The notes: generated by a model from the letters alone, not told the origin. A stretch of 64,000 nucleotides of DNA from Kitasatospora sp. DSM 101779 (GCF_025655475.1 NZ_JAHTIK010000001.1:1-64000); one strand, 5' to 3'; counted from the stretch's first letter, positions 17,336 through 27,262 are shown. A program made the numbers and translations.

Positions 17336-17842
17336 ATGAACGACGATGCCGCCCCGAGCAAGGCCGAGCAGGTCCGCCTCTACCTCGAAACCCTGCAGGC
17401 CCGCATGGATCCCGAGCAGTTCCGGGTCCTGCGCCACCTCGTCAGCCGATCCTTCGCCGTCCTCGCCGCACCCGACGGGGAAGGCCACCTCGACCTCGAC
17501 GACGAGGACAAGGTCCACCTCACCCCGGACGTCACCAACGAACTCCTCGTCGTGCTGGCCATCGCCGCCACCGGCACCATGGAGCACCACGTCGTCGACC
17601 TCGGCGACGGTGCGGCCACCGTCATGGACGCCGACACCGCCAGCGACCCCGAAGCCGTCCAGGAGATGCGCGACTGGGCCGCACAGCGCCGTGAACGGGA
17701 GCACACCGACGTCGTCCTGCGCGGCATCGCCGACGCCTCCAACACCTGGTCCCGGCGGCCGCCCAGGTGCGCGACGCGGGGGCCGTCTGCCGGTCGGCTC
17801 GGCGTGTCCCGGCGGGTGCCAGGGCAGCGGTCGCCGGCCTGA
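17336..17842 (+). CDS. Hypothetical acidic protein
   Basis: Starting at ATG 17336, the 168-residue product has a helical N-terminal half (KAEQVRLYLETLQARMDPEQ) and an acidic middle (HLDLDDEDKVHLTPDVTNELL). After about residue 140 the sequence becomes Arg/Pro-rich (WSRRPPRCATRGPSAGR), which suggests a frameshift or an altered end. I do not recognise the family. The next gene follows 77 bases later on the same strand. Confidence 0.55.
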   Translation: MNDDAAPSKAEQVRLYLETLQARMDPEQFRVLRHLVSRSFAVLAAPDGEGHLDLDDEDKVHLTPDVTNELLVVLAIAATGTMEHHVVDLGDGAATVMDADTASDPEAVQEMRDWAAQRREREHTDVVLRGIADASNTWSRRPPRCATRGPSAGRLGVSRRVPGQRSPA

Positions 17843-17919
17843 CCAGCGCGCCTCCCCTCTCCCCGGCCCCGTACCGACGTAGGGTCGGGAACGCCGCGGC
17901 AGATCAGGAGGCGATGCCG

Positions 17920-18159
17920 GTGGCTCCCGCACCGTCACGCTGGCTGCTCACCTTCCCCGGCCGGCCCGGAGCCCACGGTGAGCAGGACGCCGTGCTGGTC
18001 GAGCAGCAGGCCGGCTACGGACCGCACGGACACCCGGTCTACGCCGACGCCGAGCGCACCGTCCGCGTGGAGATCGAGGACAGCGGCCTTGTCCACATCC
18101 TGACCCTCATCGGCCGGAGCGAGCCCGAGACCCCCGTGAACGCCCAGCCCCTGCGCTGA
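17920..18159 (+). CDS. DUF6296-like small protein
   Basis: The 79-residue product (start GTG 17920, with AGGAGG eight bases upstream; ATG 17914 is also in frame but too close to it) reads SRWLLTFPGRPGAHGEQDAV, then GYGPHGHPVYADAERTVRVE. This fits the small DUF6296 proteins that I remember as common in Kitasatospora: LTFPG at the start, a GxxGHPVY motif and a short beta-rich tail. The role of the family is unknown. It is the best single hint to the genus. Confidence 0.65.
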   Translation: MAPAPSRWLLTFPGRPGAHGEQDAVLVEQQAGYGPHGHPVYADAERTVRVEIEDSGLVHILTLIGRSEPETPVNAQPLR

Positions 18160-18167
18160 ACCGACAC

Positions 18168-18590
18168 TCACCGGCCGACGGTGCCTACGGACGGGTGCTG
18201 CCGTCGGCGGCCTCCAGCTCCCGCAGCTCGGCCTCGGCGCCGCTGGTCGGCGACCGCGTCGATCCCGTAATCCACCGCCTTCGTGTAGGCGGCCCGGCGC
18301 CGGGCAAGGTCGAGAAGCTGCTCGCGCGGCCACGGTTCGCCGCGGCCGGCCGCCTGCCCGGAGCGCACGTTGCCGTCCGTCACCTCCGCCATAGCGCGTA
18401 TCGCCTCCCCCACCGCGGCCAGGTCCGACAGCTGCGCGCCGCGCCACACCAGGTGCTCCTGCCGCAGGTATCCGGTCGCGCCGTCCCCGCCGTCCCCGCC
18501 GTCCCACTCGAGCACGTCCGCACCGGGCGCGCCCCGGCCGGTGCCGCCGTACCGATCCATCTGGCGCAGCTGGAGGGCGACGCCGATCAC
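18168..18590 (-). CDS. Hypothetical protein downstream of the amidohydrolase
   Basis: The 140-residue frame starts at 18590, 85 bases after the amidohydrolase stop on the same strand, and could share its transcript. The middle is plausible (YLRQEHLVWRGAQLSDLAAVGEAIRAM in a helical pattern, then LLDLARRRAAYTKAVDYGIDAV), while the last 25 residues are Arg/Gly-rich and may be out of frame. No family is recognised. Confidence 0.45.
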   Translation of the reverse strand: MIGVALQLRQMDRYGGTGRGAPGADVLEWDGGDGGDGATGYLRQEHLVWRGAQLSDLAAVGEAIRAMAEVTDGNVRSGQAAGRGEPWPREQLLDLARRRAAYTKAVDYGIDAVADQRRRGRAAGAGGRRRQHPSVGTVGR

Positions 18591-18675
18591 GGCCCGCTCC
18601 GCCCGGGAGAGCCGGCCTCTGCGCTGCCTCGCGGAGGCGCCGGTCTGCGGCCCATTCTCGACCGTGGTGGCGTCG

Positions 18676-20094
18676 TCAACCGGTGGCCGTGCGAAGGATG
18701 CGGTCCCGCGAGGCTGCCGCGTCGGCGCGCAGCGCGGGCAGGTCGATATCCAGGAGGCGGCCGGCCCATTTGCGGACCTGTCCGGCGATCAGCACGGTGT
18801 CGATGTTGCGGGTGTCGCAGCCGAGGACCGCGGTCCCGGTGGGGTCGTTCAGCGGCAGGTTGTTGATCTCGTCGACGGTGAGGAGGAGCAGGTCTGCCTG
18901 CTTGCCGGGTGTCAGTGAGCCGGTGGTTTCCCCGAGGCCGCAGGTGTGTGCGCCTTGCAGGGTGGCGAAGTCCAGGACGTCGCCGGTGCGGATGCGGGCG
19001 GGCACCGGGCCCGGGGCGCCCGATGTGTGGGTGGCGTTCACGGCCCGCATCCGCTGGATCGCCAACAGGGTCCGCATCTGGGTGAACATGTCGCCGGCCA
19101 GGGCGACTTCGACGTCGATGCTCAGGCCGGGGCGCACCCCGACGGCGAGTGCCTCGTCGATGGCGGGTACGGCGCTGTCCAGGCCGATCTGCGGCTCGGA
19201 GGTGGGCGCTAGCGAGACCGTGGCTCCGGTCGCCGCGATCGTCCGCCAGGTGTCCTGGCTCAGGCCGGTGGCGTGGATCAGCTGCACCTGTTCGTCGAGC
19301 AGACCCGCCCGCGCCCAATCGAGGATCGCCCGCGAGGACGGGGCACCGAATACCGCGTCCACGCTCACACCGATGCCGAGTTCGCGGGCGGTGCGGGCAA
19401 GGGCCGGTCCGTGGGCGAGTCCGGGGCCGGCGATCTCGTCGGTGGCGAGGGCGGCGAGGCGGAAGGTGAGCAGCGGATGGGCGAAGCAGTCGCGCAGCCT
19501 GGCGAGGTCGGCCGGCCACTGCCGGTCCCAGGCGCCGAAGTGCGGTGCCATCGCGGCGTGGATGCCGCGGATGCCGGTGTCGAGGAGGGCTTGGACGGCG
19601 GCGTCGGAGTGTTCTGCGCTTCGGGAGTTATGGGAGAAGTCCAGCATCGTGGTGATACCTGCGTCCACAGCGCTGAGTGCGGCCAGTCGGGTACCTGTGT
19701 ACATGTCCTCGGGCAGGTAGGCCGGAGCGCAGCGGGCGAGGGTGGTGGTCAGGTAGCCGGCGAGGTCGTCAACGTCGGGGATGGTGCGGCGTAGTTGGGC
19801 CTGCCAGGCGTGGCGGTGGGTGTCGATGAAGCCGGGGAGGAGGAGGGTGCCGGCGGCGTCGACCACGATGGCGTCGTCGGTGGCGCCGGTGGACTGCAGG
19901 TCGGGTGCGACGGCGGTGATGGTGCTGCCGGTGACGAGCAGGTCGCCGCGGTCGAGGGTGCCCAGGGCCGGGTCCATGGTGAGGATCGTGGCGCCGGTGA
20001 ACAGGATGCGGCGTGCCGGGTTGTCGGCGGTTTGCCGCAGGCGGTCGAGGAGGGCCGGGCGGGAGGTGTCGGTCGGGCGGTGAACAGGGTGCAC
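18676..20094 (-). CDS. Amidohydrolase-superfamily deaminase/hydrolase
   Basis: The 472-residue protein (GTG 20094) has the amidohydrolase metal site: HRHAW after LLPGFIDT near residue 85, a later His in QLIHATG near 270, and the closing part GSLTPGKQADLLLL with a beta-sandwich made from both ends. An N-terminal ARRILFTGATILTMDP start is typical of the TRZ/ATZ, cytosine deaminase and guanine deaminase-like group. These enzymes hydrolyse amino or chloro groups on ring nitrogen compounds. The HxH is present, but the exact substrate cannot be inferred. It is divergent from an XRE regulator, which may control it. Confidence 0.85.
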   Translation of the reverse strand: MHPVHRPTDTSRPALLDRLRQTADNPARRILFTGATILTMDPALGTLDRGDLLVTGSTITAVAPDLQSTGATDDAIVVDAAGTLLLPGFIDTHRHAWQAQLRRTIPDVDDLAGYLTTTLARCAPAYLPEDMYTGTRLAALSAVDAGITTMLDFSHNSRSAEHSDAAVQALLDTGIRGIHAAMAPHFGAWDRQWPADLARLRDCFAHPLLTFRLAALATDEIAGPGLAHGPALARTARELGIGVSVDAVFGAPSSRAILDWARAGLLDEQVQLIHATGLSQDTWRTIAATGATVSLAPTSEPQIGLDSAVPAIDEALAVGVRPGLSIDVEVALAGDMFTQMRTLLAIQRMRAVNATHTSGAPGPVPARIRTGDVLDFATLQGAHTCGLGETTGSLTPGKQADLLLLTVDEINNLPLNDPTGTAVLGCDTRNIDTVLIAGQVRKWAGRLLDIDLPALRADAAASRDRILRTATG

Positions 20095-20389
20095 AGAAGT
20101 CCGTTTCGAAGGCGGGCCAAGTGGTGGGGCATGCGGCGGCCGGTGCCGGCTCGGCGGGCTGGGCAGGGTTCGGATCGGCTCCCGGCCGAGCCCGCCGGCT
20201 GGCGGGGTGCGGCCGGCTCCCGGGGTGGCCGGCGCAGTGCCCCGTGCTCCAACGTGGCAGGCTGCGAGCCGGGCTTCCAGGCCGGGGTTCACCGGGGGTG
20301 CGCCCCACCGTGGGTGCGGGGTTGCCTGGGTGTGGTGCACCCCCTCTCACGGCTTCTGCCGGTCGGGGTGGGGCCCGTAGCCTTCGGCC
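20095..20389. promoter_or_regulatory. Divergent intergenic region between amidohydrolase and XRE regulator
   Basis: These 295 bases lie between two divergent starts and should hold both promoters and any operator of the XRE regulator. I did not find a clear palindrome. Confidence 0.35.
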
Positions 20390-21226
20390 ATGCACACCGA
20401 CCTGTCCCCGCGGCGCGACAATGCGCTCGGAGAGTATCTGCGGGCCCGCCGAGCCCAACTTGCCCCGGACCGGGCGGGGGTGAGCGCGGTCGGCCACCGG
20501 CGGGTGCCGGGCCTGCGCCGGGAGGAGGTCGCCCGGCTCGCCGGGGTCAGCACCGACTACTACACCCGCCTCGAACAGGGCCGGGAGCGTAACCCCTCAC
20601 CGCAGTTGCTGCAGGCAGTCGCACGCGCGCTCGGCCTGGACGGGGACGCCGCCGAGCACTTGGCCAGCCTCGCCGCACCACCTGCCCCCCAGCGACGGCG
20701 CGCCCGCGAAGAGGCCATGCCCGCGCTGCGGCAACTCGTGGCGGCCCTGCCCACACCCGCCCTAGTCGTCGGCCGGACACTGGACGTCCTGGCGCTCAAC
20801 CCGCACGCCGCCGCCCTCTACCGCGGGTTCGCACAGGTGGACAACCTGGTGCGAATGACCTTCCTCGACAAGGCCGCCCGGTCCTTCCACCAGGACTGGG
20901 AAGCGGCCGCCCGAGCCGCTGTCTCGTCCCTGCGCAGCGCCGCCGGCAGAGACCGCCACGACCTCCGGCTGGCCGTTCTCGTCGGTGAACTCTCCCTCCA
21001 CAGTCACGACTTCCGTGTCCTGTGGGCACGGCACGACGTCCACAGCAAGTCCGCTGGCACCAAGTCGCTGCACCACCCCGAGGCCGGCGACCTCGAGCTG
21101 GCATACGAGACACTCACCCTCAACAGCGACCCCGACCAACAGCTGGTGGTGTATCAGGCCGTGCCCGGCAGCCCGTCCGCCGAACGCCTGGCACTATTGC
21201 AGGCACCGACCGGGCCTGCGGGATGA
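20390..21226 (+). CDS. XRE-family regulator with MmyB-like ligand domain
   Basis: The 278-residue protein starts with a helix-turn-helix (LGEYLRARRAQLAP, then VPGLRREEVARLAGVSTDYYTRLEQG and NPSPQLLQAVARALGLD) typical of XRE regulators. The C-terminal 160 residues contain PTPALVVGRTLDVLALNPHA, the signature of the MmyB-like PAS-fold ligand domain, and end in LNSDPDQQLVVYQAVPGSPS. This class is abundant in Streptomyces and often controls an adjacent divergent oxidoreductase or hydrolase; here that would be the amidohydrolase. Confidence 0.88.
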   Translation: MHTDLSPRRDNALGEYLRARRAQLAPDRAGVSAVGHRRVPGLRREEVARLAGVSTDYYTRLEQGRERNPSPQLLQAVARALGLDGDAAEHLASLAAPPAPQRRRAREEAMPALRQLVAALPTPALVVGRTLDVLALNPHAAALYRGFAQVDNLVRMTFLDKAARSFHQDWEAAARAAVSSLRSAAGRDRHDLRLAVLVGELSLHSHDFRVLWARHDVHSKSAGTKSLHHPEAGDLELAYETLTLNSDPDQQLVVYQAVPGSPSAERLALLQAPTGPAG

Positions 21227-21233
21227 GCGAGAA

Positions 21234-24200
21234 TCACCCGAGCCACCGGCCTCCGCCGCTGTCTGCGGATCTGGATCGGATCTCGAGTCGACGGGCCGGG
21301 GCCGGCTCGAGGGCCGAGGCCAGGATCAGGGCCTCCGCCCGGTCGGACGGGACCGGCCGGGAGAACAGGAAGCCCTGGCCGAGCGGGCAGCCCATGGAGA
21401 TCAGCAGCTCCTGCTGGGTCGTGTTCTCCACGCCTTCGGCGATCACCTTGACTCCAAGGGTGTCCGCCAGGTGGGTGATTCCCTCCACCAGGGCGTACTG
21501 CTGCGGGGAACGCCCGAGCTTGTCGATGAACGACTTGTCGATCTTGAGTATCGAGATCGGGAACTCGCGCAGGTAGCTCAACGAGGAGTAGCCGGTTCCG
21601 AAGTCGTCGATCGCGATGCGGATACCGAGGTCGGTCAGATCGTGCATCACGGTCCGGATGCGGTCGTCGTGCCTCATCAGGACGGTCTCGGTCAATTCGA
21701 GGATCAGGCTGGACGGCTCGATGCCGGACAGCTCTAGCGTGTGGTGCACCGCGTCGAGGAAGCCGTCGTCCCGGAACTGCCGCGGTGAGACGTTGACACT
21801 CACGTATGGCGCGCTGGACCGTGCGTCGGGGCCCCAGGGCCCCGGCAGCTGCCGCCAGCGGACCTCCTCGGCCGCCGCCTGTCCGAGCACCCAGGCACCC
21901 AGGGGGACGATCTGGCCGCTCTCCTCCGCCAGGGTGATGAACTGTTCCGGGAACACCATGCCTCGCGACGAGTGCGGCCAGCGGACCAGCGCCTCGAACC
22001 CGGCGATCCGCCCGGTAGGAAGTTCTACGATGGGCTGGTAGAGGACCACAAACGACGTTTCGACCGGCGAACTGTCGAGGCTCTCCTGGAGCTGGTGCCG
22101 CTCGGCCATACCGCTCTGGAAGGCCGGCTGGTACCCGCGCCACTGGCGCTTGCCGGCCGTCTTCGCGGCGTACAGGGCCAGGTCGGCGTGGGTCAGGAGT
22201 TCGACCGAGTCGATGCTGTCCTCGGTGGTGGCGATGCCTACGCTCGCGTAGACGCTCACCGGCCCGACGCTGAGGCGGAACGGTTCCGCGAACACGCTGA
22301 TCACGTGGTCGGCGAAGGTCTCGACGTCCCCGCGCGTCACCGAGTCCTGCACCAACAGAGCGAACTCGTCACCGCCGATGCGGGCCGCGGTGTCGGACGC
22401 CCGGACCGTCGACGACAGCCGCAGCGCGACGGCGACCAGTAACTCGTCGCCCACGCTGTGACCCTGAATGTCGTTCACGACCTTGAAGTCGTCGATGTCG
22501 ACGAAGAGCACGCCGACCACGGTGCCTTCGCGCTGGCTCTGGGTCAGCGCGTGGGAGACCCGGTCCTGGAACAGCACGCGGTTCGCGAGGCCGGTGAGCG
22601 AGTCGTGGAAAGCCTGGTGGGTGAGTTCGCGTTCGAGCATGCGCTGCTCGGTGACATCCCGGAGGGTGAGCACCAGGCCGCCGACCGTCGCCTCGGTCCG
22701 CAGGTCACTGCATCTGACCTCCACCTCGATGACTGCGTGGTCGACGCGTGTCATCCGCCAGTGGTCGCGCCTGCCCTGGCAGTCGCGGATCCGCATCTGT
22801 GCAAGGGTGTGGACCACCGAGCCGGTATCCTGTGGGGCAATTAGGTCTGTCAGGTGCACTCCTTCCAGCGAGGGATGGCCGAGGACTTGGTCGGCTGACG
22901 GGCTGGCATACCGGATCCTGTCGTCGTCGTCGAGGATCAGGATGACGTCGGAGGCGTTCTGCACCAGGGTCCGGAAGTAGGCTTCGCTCTTGCGCCGGTC
23001 GACCTCTTCGCTGAGGGCAATCCGTTCGATCGCGAGGGCGGCCTGACCCGTCAGCGTGACCAGCGCGTCTTGCAGGACGACGAGGTGCTGCTCGTCCCCG
23101 GCCACGATCAGCGCCCCGGTGCCGGGGTCCGCGGAGCCGTGTGGCGCGGTCTGGTCCTCCGGGCGGTCCGGCAGAGCCAGCGGGCAGACCAGGGCGCTGG
23201 GTGCCGTACCGAGTTCCGCAGCGAGGTCCTCCTGCAGGCCAGCGCGGCTCACCAGACGGGCCCGGCCGGCCCGTGTAAGGTCCTGCACGGCCCGGGCAGT
23301 CTCCGGGGACGACTCGCGGCGCTCCCCATCGTCGGTGCGGATCAGCCACAGGACGGCGGTGTCCCTGATGGCGAGCAGTGCACTGTGGCTCTGGTCGTCC
23401 GGCAGCAGCGAGGCGACGGCGGTGCGGACCGCGGCGGCCGTATCCCGGATGTCGGTCGCGGACCCCAGCGCGGCAACGGCGATGCGCAGCACCCGTTCCC
23501 GGCCCACGGCCTGCCGGTGGGTCGCCGCGACGCCAGCCAGCCGGTAGAGCACCAGTGCGAACAGAACGGTCGAGAAGGCTCCGATCACGCCGACGTTCGT
23601 AGTCACTCCGCGTGCGGCCTGCAGCAGGAGCATGGCCGGTGCGATCAGCGAGGCGAGCGTGAGCAGGCCCAGGCGGCCGCGCGCGGTGTCGGCGCGCCAC
23701 CTGACGGGCTGGGTCAGCGTGACCATGGAAGGGTGGATGGCGGCGGCGCCCCAGGCGCCGTAGAACAACGCCCAGCCCAGTTCCACCGCCGAACCCGTGT
23801 GCCAGCTTCCGTGCAGTTGGATGAGGGCGTACAGGATGTCGGAGGTAAGCAGACCGACCGTGCCCACCGCGAGCAGCACCAGGGACGGGCTCTTGCCGCC
23901 GCGGGGGGCGAGCAGACGGAGCAGGACTGCCAGCACGAGGATGTCCCCGAGCGGGTAAGCGACGGAGATCGCCTTTTGGAGCCAGGTGAGACCGGCGACG
24001 TGGGTGTAGGGGACGATCAGGTAGACCCAGGACAACAGGGCCAGGCCGGCCGTCAGGATCAGTGCGTCGACGAGACTGGCCCGGTCGCGCCCGGCCGAAC
24101 GCCAGCGGACGAAGCCCAGCAGCCCTACCGCGTACAGCCCGTAGGTCGTGAGGTAGAAGGCGTCCGCGAGTGACGGGAATGGGTTCTCCTCATGCAGGAA

Positions 24201-24449
24201 CTGGATCAGGACGATCTGGGTCGCTTCGCCCGCTGCGAAGCTGAGGTTCGCCGCGGCGAGCACCAGCCAGGGCAACTGATGGGAGGGACGGTTGACGAAG
24301 ACACCTACCAGCATGCCGATGACACCGGCCAGTCCGATTCCGACGAAGATCAGCCGCTGGTCCGGGAATGCGTAGTAAAGGGCCGTGAGCAAGGCCACCG
24401 ATACACCGAACCCACTCATCAAGGGGATCCAGCGCCGTTGGGTATTCAA
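21234..24449 (-). CDS. Membrane-bound GAF-PAS-GGDEF-EAL cyclic-di-GMP enzyme
   Basis: The 1071-residue protein begins at TTG 24449, with GGAGGT nine bases upstream. About nine to ten membrane helices occupy the first 310 residues, then a GAF-like domain, a PAS domain (NASDVILILDDDDRIRYASP), GGDEF and EAL. The cyclase site is intact (ARIGGDEFALLV). The phosphodiesterase site also looks intact: EALVRW, an Asn in VSVNVSPRQF, ELTETVL, IDDFGTGYSSLSYL, LKIDKSFI and VIAEGVE. It could therefore make or break cyclic-di-GMP. The layout is like Streptomyces RmdB-type proteins. It is divergent from a shorter paralogue at 24908 whose EAL site is broken. Confidence 0.92.
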   Translation of the reverse strand: MNTQRRWIPLMSGFGVSVALLTALYYAFPDQRLIFVGIGLAGVIGMLVGVFVNRPSHQLPWLVLAAANLSFAAGEATQIVLIQFLHEENPFPSLADAFYLTTYGLYAVGLLGFVRWRSAGRDRASLVDALILTAGLALLSWVYLIVPYTHVAGLTWLQKAISVAYPLGDILVLAVLLRLLAPRGGKSPSLVLLAVGTVGLLTSDILYALIQLHGSWHTGSAVELGWALFYGAWGAAAIHPSMVTLTQPVRWRADTARGRLGLLTLASLIAPAMLLLQAARGVTTNVGVIGAFSTVLFALVLYRLAGVAATHRQAVGRERVLRIAVAALGSATDIRDTAAAVRTAVASLLPDDQSHSALLAIRDTAVLWLIRTDDGERRESSPETARAVQDLTRAGRARLVSRAGLQEDLAAELGTAPSALVCPLALPDRPEDQTAPHGSADPGTGALIVAGDEQHLVVLQDALVTLTGQAALAIERIALSEEVDRRKSEAYFRTLVQNASDVILILDDDDRIRYASPSADQVLGHPSLEGVHLTDLIAPQDTGSVVHTLAQMRIRDCQGRRDHWRMTRVDHAVIEVEVRCSDLRTEATVGGLVLTLRDVTEQRMLERELTHQAFHDSLTGLANRVLFQDRVSHALTQSQREGTVVGVLFVDIDDFKVVNDIQGHSVGDELLVAVALRLSSTVRASDTAARIGGDEFALLVQDSVTRGDVETFADHVISVFAEPFRLSVGPVSVYASVGIATTEDSIDSVELLTHADLALYAAKTAGKRQWRGYQPAFQSGMAERHQLQESLDSSPVETSFVVLYQPIVELPTGRIAGFEALVRWPHSSRGMVFPEQFITLAEESGQIVPLGAWVLGQAAAEEVRWRQLPGPWGPDARSSAPYVSVNVSPRQFRDDGFLDAVHHTLELSGIEPSSLILELTETVLMRHDDRIRTVMHDLTDLGIRIAIDDFGTGYSSLSYLREFPISILKIDKSFIDKLGRSPQQYALVEGITHLADTLGVKVIAEGVENTTQQELLISMGCPLGQGFLFSRPVPSDRAEALILASALEPAPARRLEIRSRSADSGGGRWLG

Positions 24450-24907
24450 AACCCTGCCACCTCCGACGCGCCGCGCGAGGAAGTCCCGACTGGGGAATTT
24501 TTCGGCACAAACCCGTTCTCAGTATACCCACTTCACGGAATTCGCACGCATACGGACGGTAGCTGCCGGCGCCTGCGCGACGTCGTGACGCGCTGACATG
24601 TCGCCTCCGACCAGGCGCCCGCCCTTCGGGGCCCGGCCCGGTCGAGAGTCCGCACCGGCCCCGTCGCCGCGACCCCGCGTGATGCAGACTGACCGGTGCT
24701 CAGTTCCTCCCGGAGCGACCGGGCCGAGGCCACGGTGACTGATCGTGATTCCCGCTCAGCCCGGTTGACCGGCGGTCGGACGGGAACCCTGGTTTGCGGT
24801 CTCGGGGTGTTGGCCCTTGGCTGGAGGTATCCGGTCCGGCGCCTCCGAGCCGGTGGCCCCCGCGGGTCCGCCTGTTCCGAGCACCGGCCTGGTGGTGAGG
24901 AGGGCGT
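24450..24907. promoter_or_regulatory. Divergent intergenic region between two GGDEF-EAL genes
   Basis: This 458-base gap contains the promoters for both cyclic-di-GMP genes. A locally AT-richer patch (24495-24535, with TTTTTCGGC and AGTATACCC) is the best candidate for a promoter. I see no riboswitch-like fold that I can name. Confidence 0.35.
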
Positions 24908-27262
24908 ATGGGCTGGCTTCGCGGCCGGTGGAGCCGCCGCGACGACGCATGGTGGGCGTTCGTGGTGGCCGGCACCGCGATGATCGTGGCGTTCGCGCTC
25001 ACCCCCTCCTCCGTCCGCTTCGTCCTGCCCGTGATCCTGTCGGCGGCGACGTGCCCCGCGATCGTGGCGGGTGTGCGCATGCACGGGCCGGCCCCGGCCG
25101 CCGCCTGGTACGTGCTAGCCGCGGGCACGGTCCCTTACGCCGCCGCAGATGCGGTCTGGGGGGCGTACCAGGTGCGCGGGGAGGAGGTGCCGTTTCCGGG
25201 GCCGGTCGACAGCCTGTACCTCGTCGCCTATCTCCTGTTCGCCACTGGTCTGTTGATGCTCACCGCCCGCCCGGCCGGCCGGGCGGGCTGGGCCGGCCTG
25301 CTGGACGCGGGAATCGTCACGCTGGGATTCGCCACGTTGTCCTGGGTCTTCATCCTCGGCCCCTACACCCGCAGCCGGCTCCCTCCATTGTCACTCGCGG
25401 TGACGGTGGCCTATCCGGTAACCGACTTGGTCCTGCTGTGCCTGGCGGCCCGTCTGGTGCTGACGGCGGGCCCCCGCGGTCCCTCCTTCCTGCTGCTGGT
25501 CGGCTGGCTGGTAACGACCCTTGGTGCCGATGCCCTGTACTACGGGACGGTGGCGACCACCGGGAGCGCGATCGGGGAAAGCGTCTCCGAGGTGGGCTGG
25601 ATGGTCTCCTATGCCTGTCTGGGGGCGGCGGCTCTGCACCCGTCGGTGGCCCGGAAGGTGCCACCCCAGGAGTGCGGAACGCTGGTCCTCTCCCGTCCCA
25701 GGCTGGCAGCCATGCTCGGGCTCACCCTGGTGGGGCCGGCGATCGTGGTGTGCAACGTCAGGGGGGTCAGAGACGACGCCACGCACATCGCGGTCCTGGT
25801 GGGCATTATGGCGGCACTCGCCGTACTGCTGGTGCTGCGCGTCAGCCTGCTGGCCCACTACGCCCAGGCCAGAGCGGCCGAGGCGCGTGGGCGGGCTCGG
25901 GCCCTGGAGGAGTCGCTGCGCGAGCAGTCGATGCTCCAGCAACGGCTCAGCCACCAGGCCTTCCATGATCCGTTGACCAGCCTGGCCAACCGGCTGCTGT
26001 TCGAGGAGAGGCTGGAGACAGTGGTCCGGCGGCACCCGGTCCCGCCCTCCGCCGGGCTGCTCTTACTGCTGGACCTCGACGGTTTCAAGGACGTCAACGA
26101 CACCCTCGGCCACCCGACCGGTGACAAGCTGCTGATCGCCGCCGCTCACCGGCTGCTGGGCGGCGTGCGCGGCGGCGATCTGGTCGCCCGGCTGGGCGGT
26201 GACGAGTTCGCGGTGGTGGTGGAAGAGCTCGGCGAGGACGACCTGGGCGAGTACGTCGAGCGGATCCTCGGACAGTTCAGGGACCCGTTCGTCGTCGGTG
26301 ACCACCGCTCGATCGAGGTGACCGCGAGTGTGGGCGCCCGGCTGATCCGGGAGCCGACCGGGGCGACCGACGCGCTGCGGGACGCCGACGTCGCGCTCTA
26401 TAGGGCCAAGGCGGAGGGGAAGAACTGCATGGTGCTCTTCGAGCCGCACATGCGGCACACCTCCCGACTCCACGCCCGGATGGCGGATCCCCTGGGGAGC
26501 GCGCTCAGCCGTGACGAACTGCTGGTGTACTACCAGCCCGTGGTCGAGCTGGCCACGGGCGACGTGGCCGCGGTGGAGGCCCTCCTGCGCTGGGCACGGC
26601 CCCACGGCGGGCCCGTCCCACCCGACGAGTTCGTCCCGGTCGCTGAGGAGACGGGCGCGATCATTCCCATCGGCGCCTGGCTGATGCGGCAGGCGTGCCT
26701 TCAGGCCCGCCGCTGGCACGAGGTGCTCCCCTCGCATCGGGAGATCTACATCCTGGTCAACGTCTCGGATCGCCAGCTACGGGACCCGGGGTTCGCCGAC
26801 TCGGTGGCCGACGCTCTCCGGGAGAGCGGGCTGGATGCAGGCTCGCTGGTTCTCGGGATCAGAGAGGGCACGTTCAGCGGCAACGGGGAGGCCGCCGCGG
26901 CCCAGCTGGCGACGGTCCGCGGACGGGGTGTCCGCCTCTCCGTCGGCGGCTTCGGGTCCGGAGCCGTCCTCACCCGTTTGCACGACGTCCCAGTCGACGT
27001 CTTCAAGATCGACGCCAGCGTCGTGCGGAGTACCGGAACAGCCCGGGTCGACCTTCTGCTACAGGCCATCGTCGACCTCGGCCGCGGCCTGGGCCTGGAC
27101 ATCGTGGCGGAAGGTGTCGACACCCGTGAGCAGGCCGACCGCCTCCGCACCCTCGGCTGCCCTCAGGCCCAGGGCCTCTGCTTCGGCCAGCCCATGACGG
27201 GACGCCTGATGGAGAGGCGCCTCCTGGCACGGTCGAAGGGCCTGCCCTGGCCGAACGCCTGA
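24908..27262 (+). CDS. Membrane GGDEF protein with degenerate EAL domain
   Basis: The 784-residue protein starts at ATG 24908 (GAGGAGG upstream). About nine to ten helices are followed by a short coiled region (AEARGRARALEESLREQSM), GGDEF (ARLGGDEFAVVVEE, intact, with DLDGFKDVND) and an EAL-like domain. In the latter AVEALLRW and the Asn of VNVSDRQL remain. However, the usual ELTE is LGIREG and the metal-binding DDFGTG is GGFGSG. These losses should abolish phosphodiesterase activity, so the protein is predicted to be a diguanylate cyclase with a regulatory or binding EAL remnant. The last helix and IVAEGVDT are kept. The companion gene at 21234 has both sites intact. Confidence 0.92.
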   Translation: MGWLRGRWSRRDDAWWAFVVAGTAMIVAFALTPSSVRFVLPVILSAATCPAIVAGVRMHGPAPAAAWYVLAAGTVPYAAADAVWGAYQVRGEEVPFPGPVDSLYLVAYLLFATGLLMLTARPAGRAGWAGLLDAGIVTLGFATLSWVFILGPYTRSRLPPLSLAVTVAYPVTDLVLLCLAARLVLTAGPRGPSFLLLVGWLVTTLGADALYYGTVATTGSAIGESVSEVGWMVSYACLGAAALHPSVARKVPPQECGTLVLSRPRLAAMLGLTLVGPAIVVCNVRGVRDDATHIAVLVGIMAALAVLLVLRVSLLAHYAQARAAEARGRARALEESLREQSMLQQRLSHQAFHDPLTSLANRLLFEERLETVVRRHPVPPSAGLLLLLDLDGFKDVNDTLGHPTGDKLLIAAAHRLLGGVRGGDLVARLGGDEFAVVVEELGEDDLGEYVERILGQFRDPFVVGDHRSIEVTASVGARLIREPTGATDALRDADVALYRAKAEGKNCMVLFEPHMRHTSRLHARMADPLGSALSRDELLVYYQPVVELATGDVAAVEALLRWARPHGGPVPPDEFVPVAEETGAIIPIGAWLMRQACLQARRWHEVLPSHREIYILVNVSDRQLRDPGFADSVADALRESGLDAGSLVLGIREGTFSGNGEAAAAQLATVRGRGVRLSVGGFGSGAVLTRLHDVPVDVFKIDASVVRSTGTARVDLLLQAIVDLGRGLGLDIVAEGVDTREQADRLRTLGCPQAQGLCFGQPMTGRLMERRLLARSKGLPWPNA

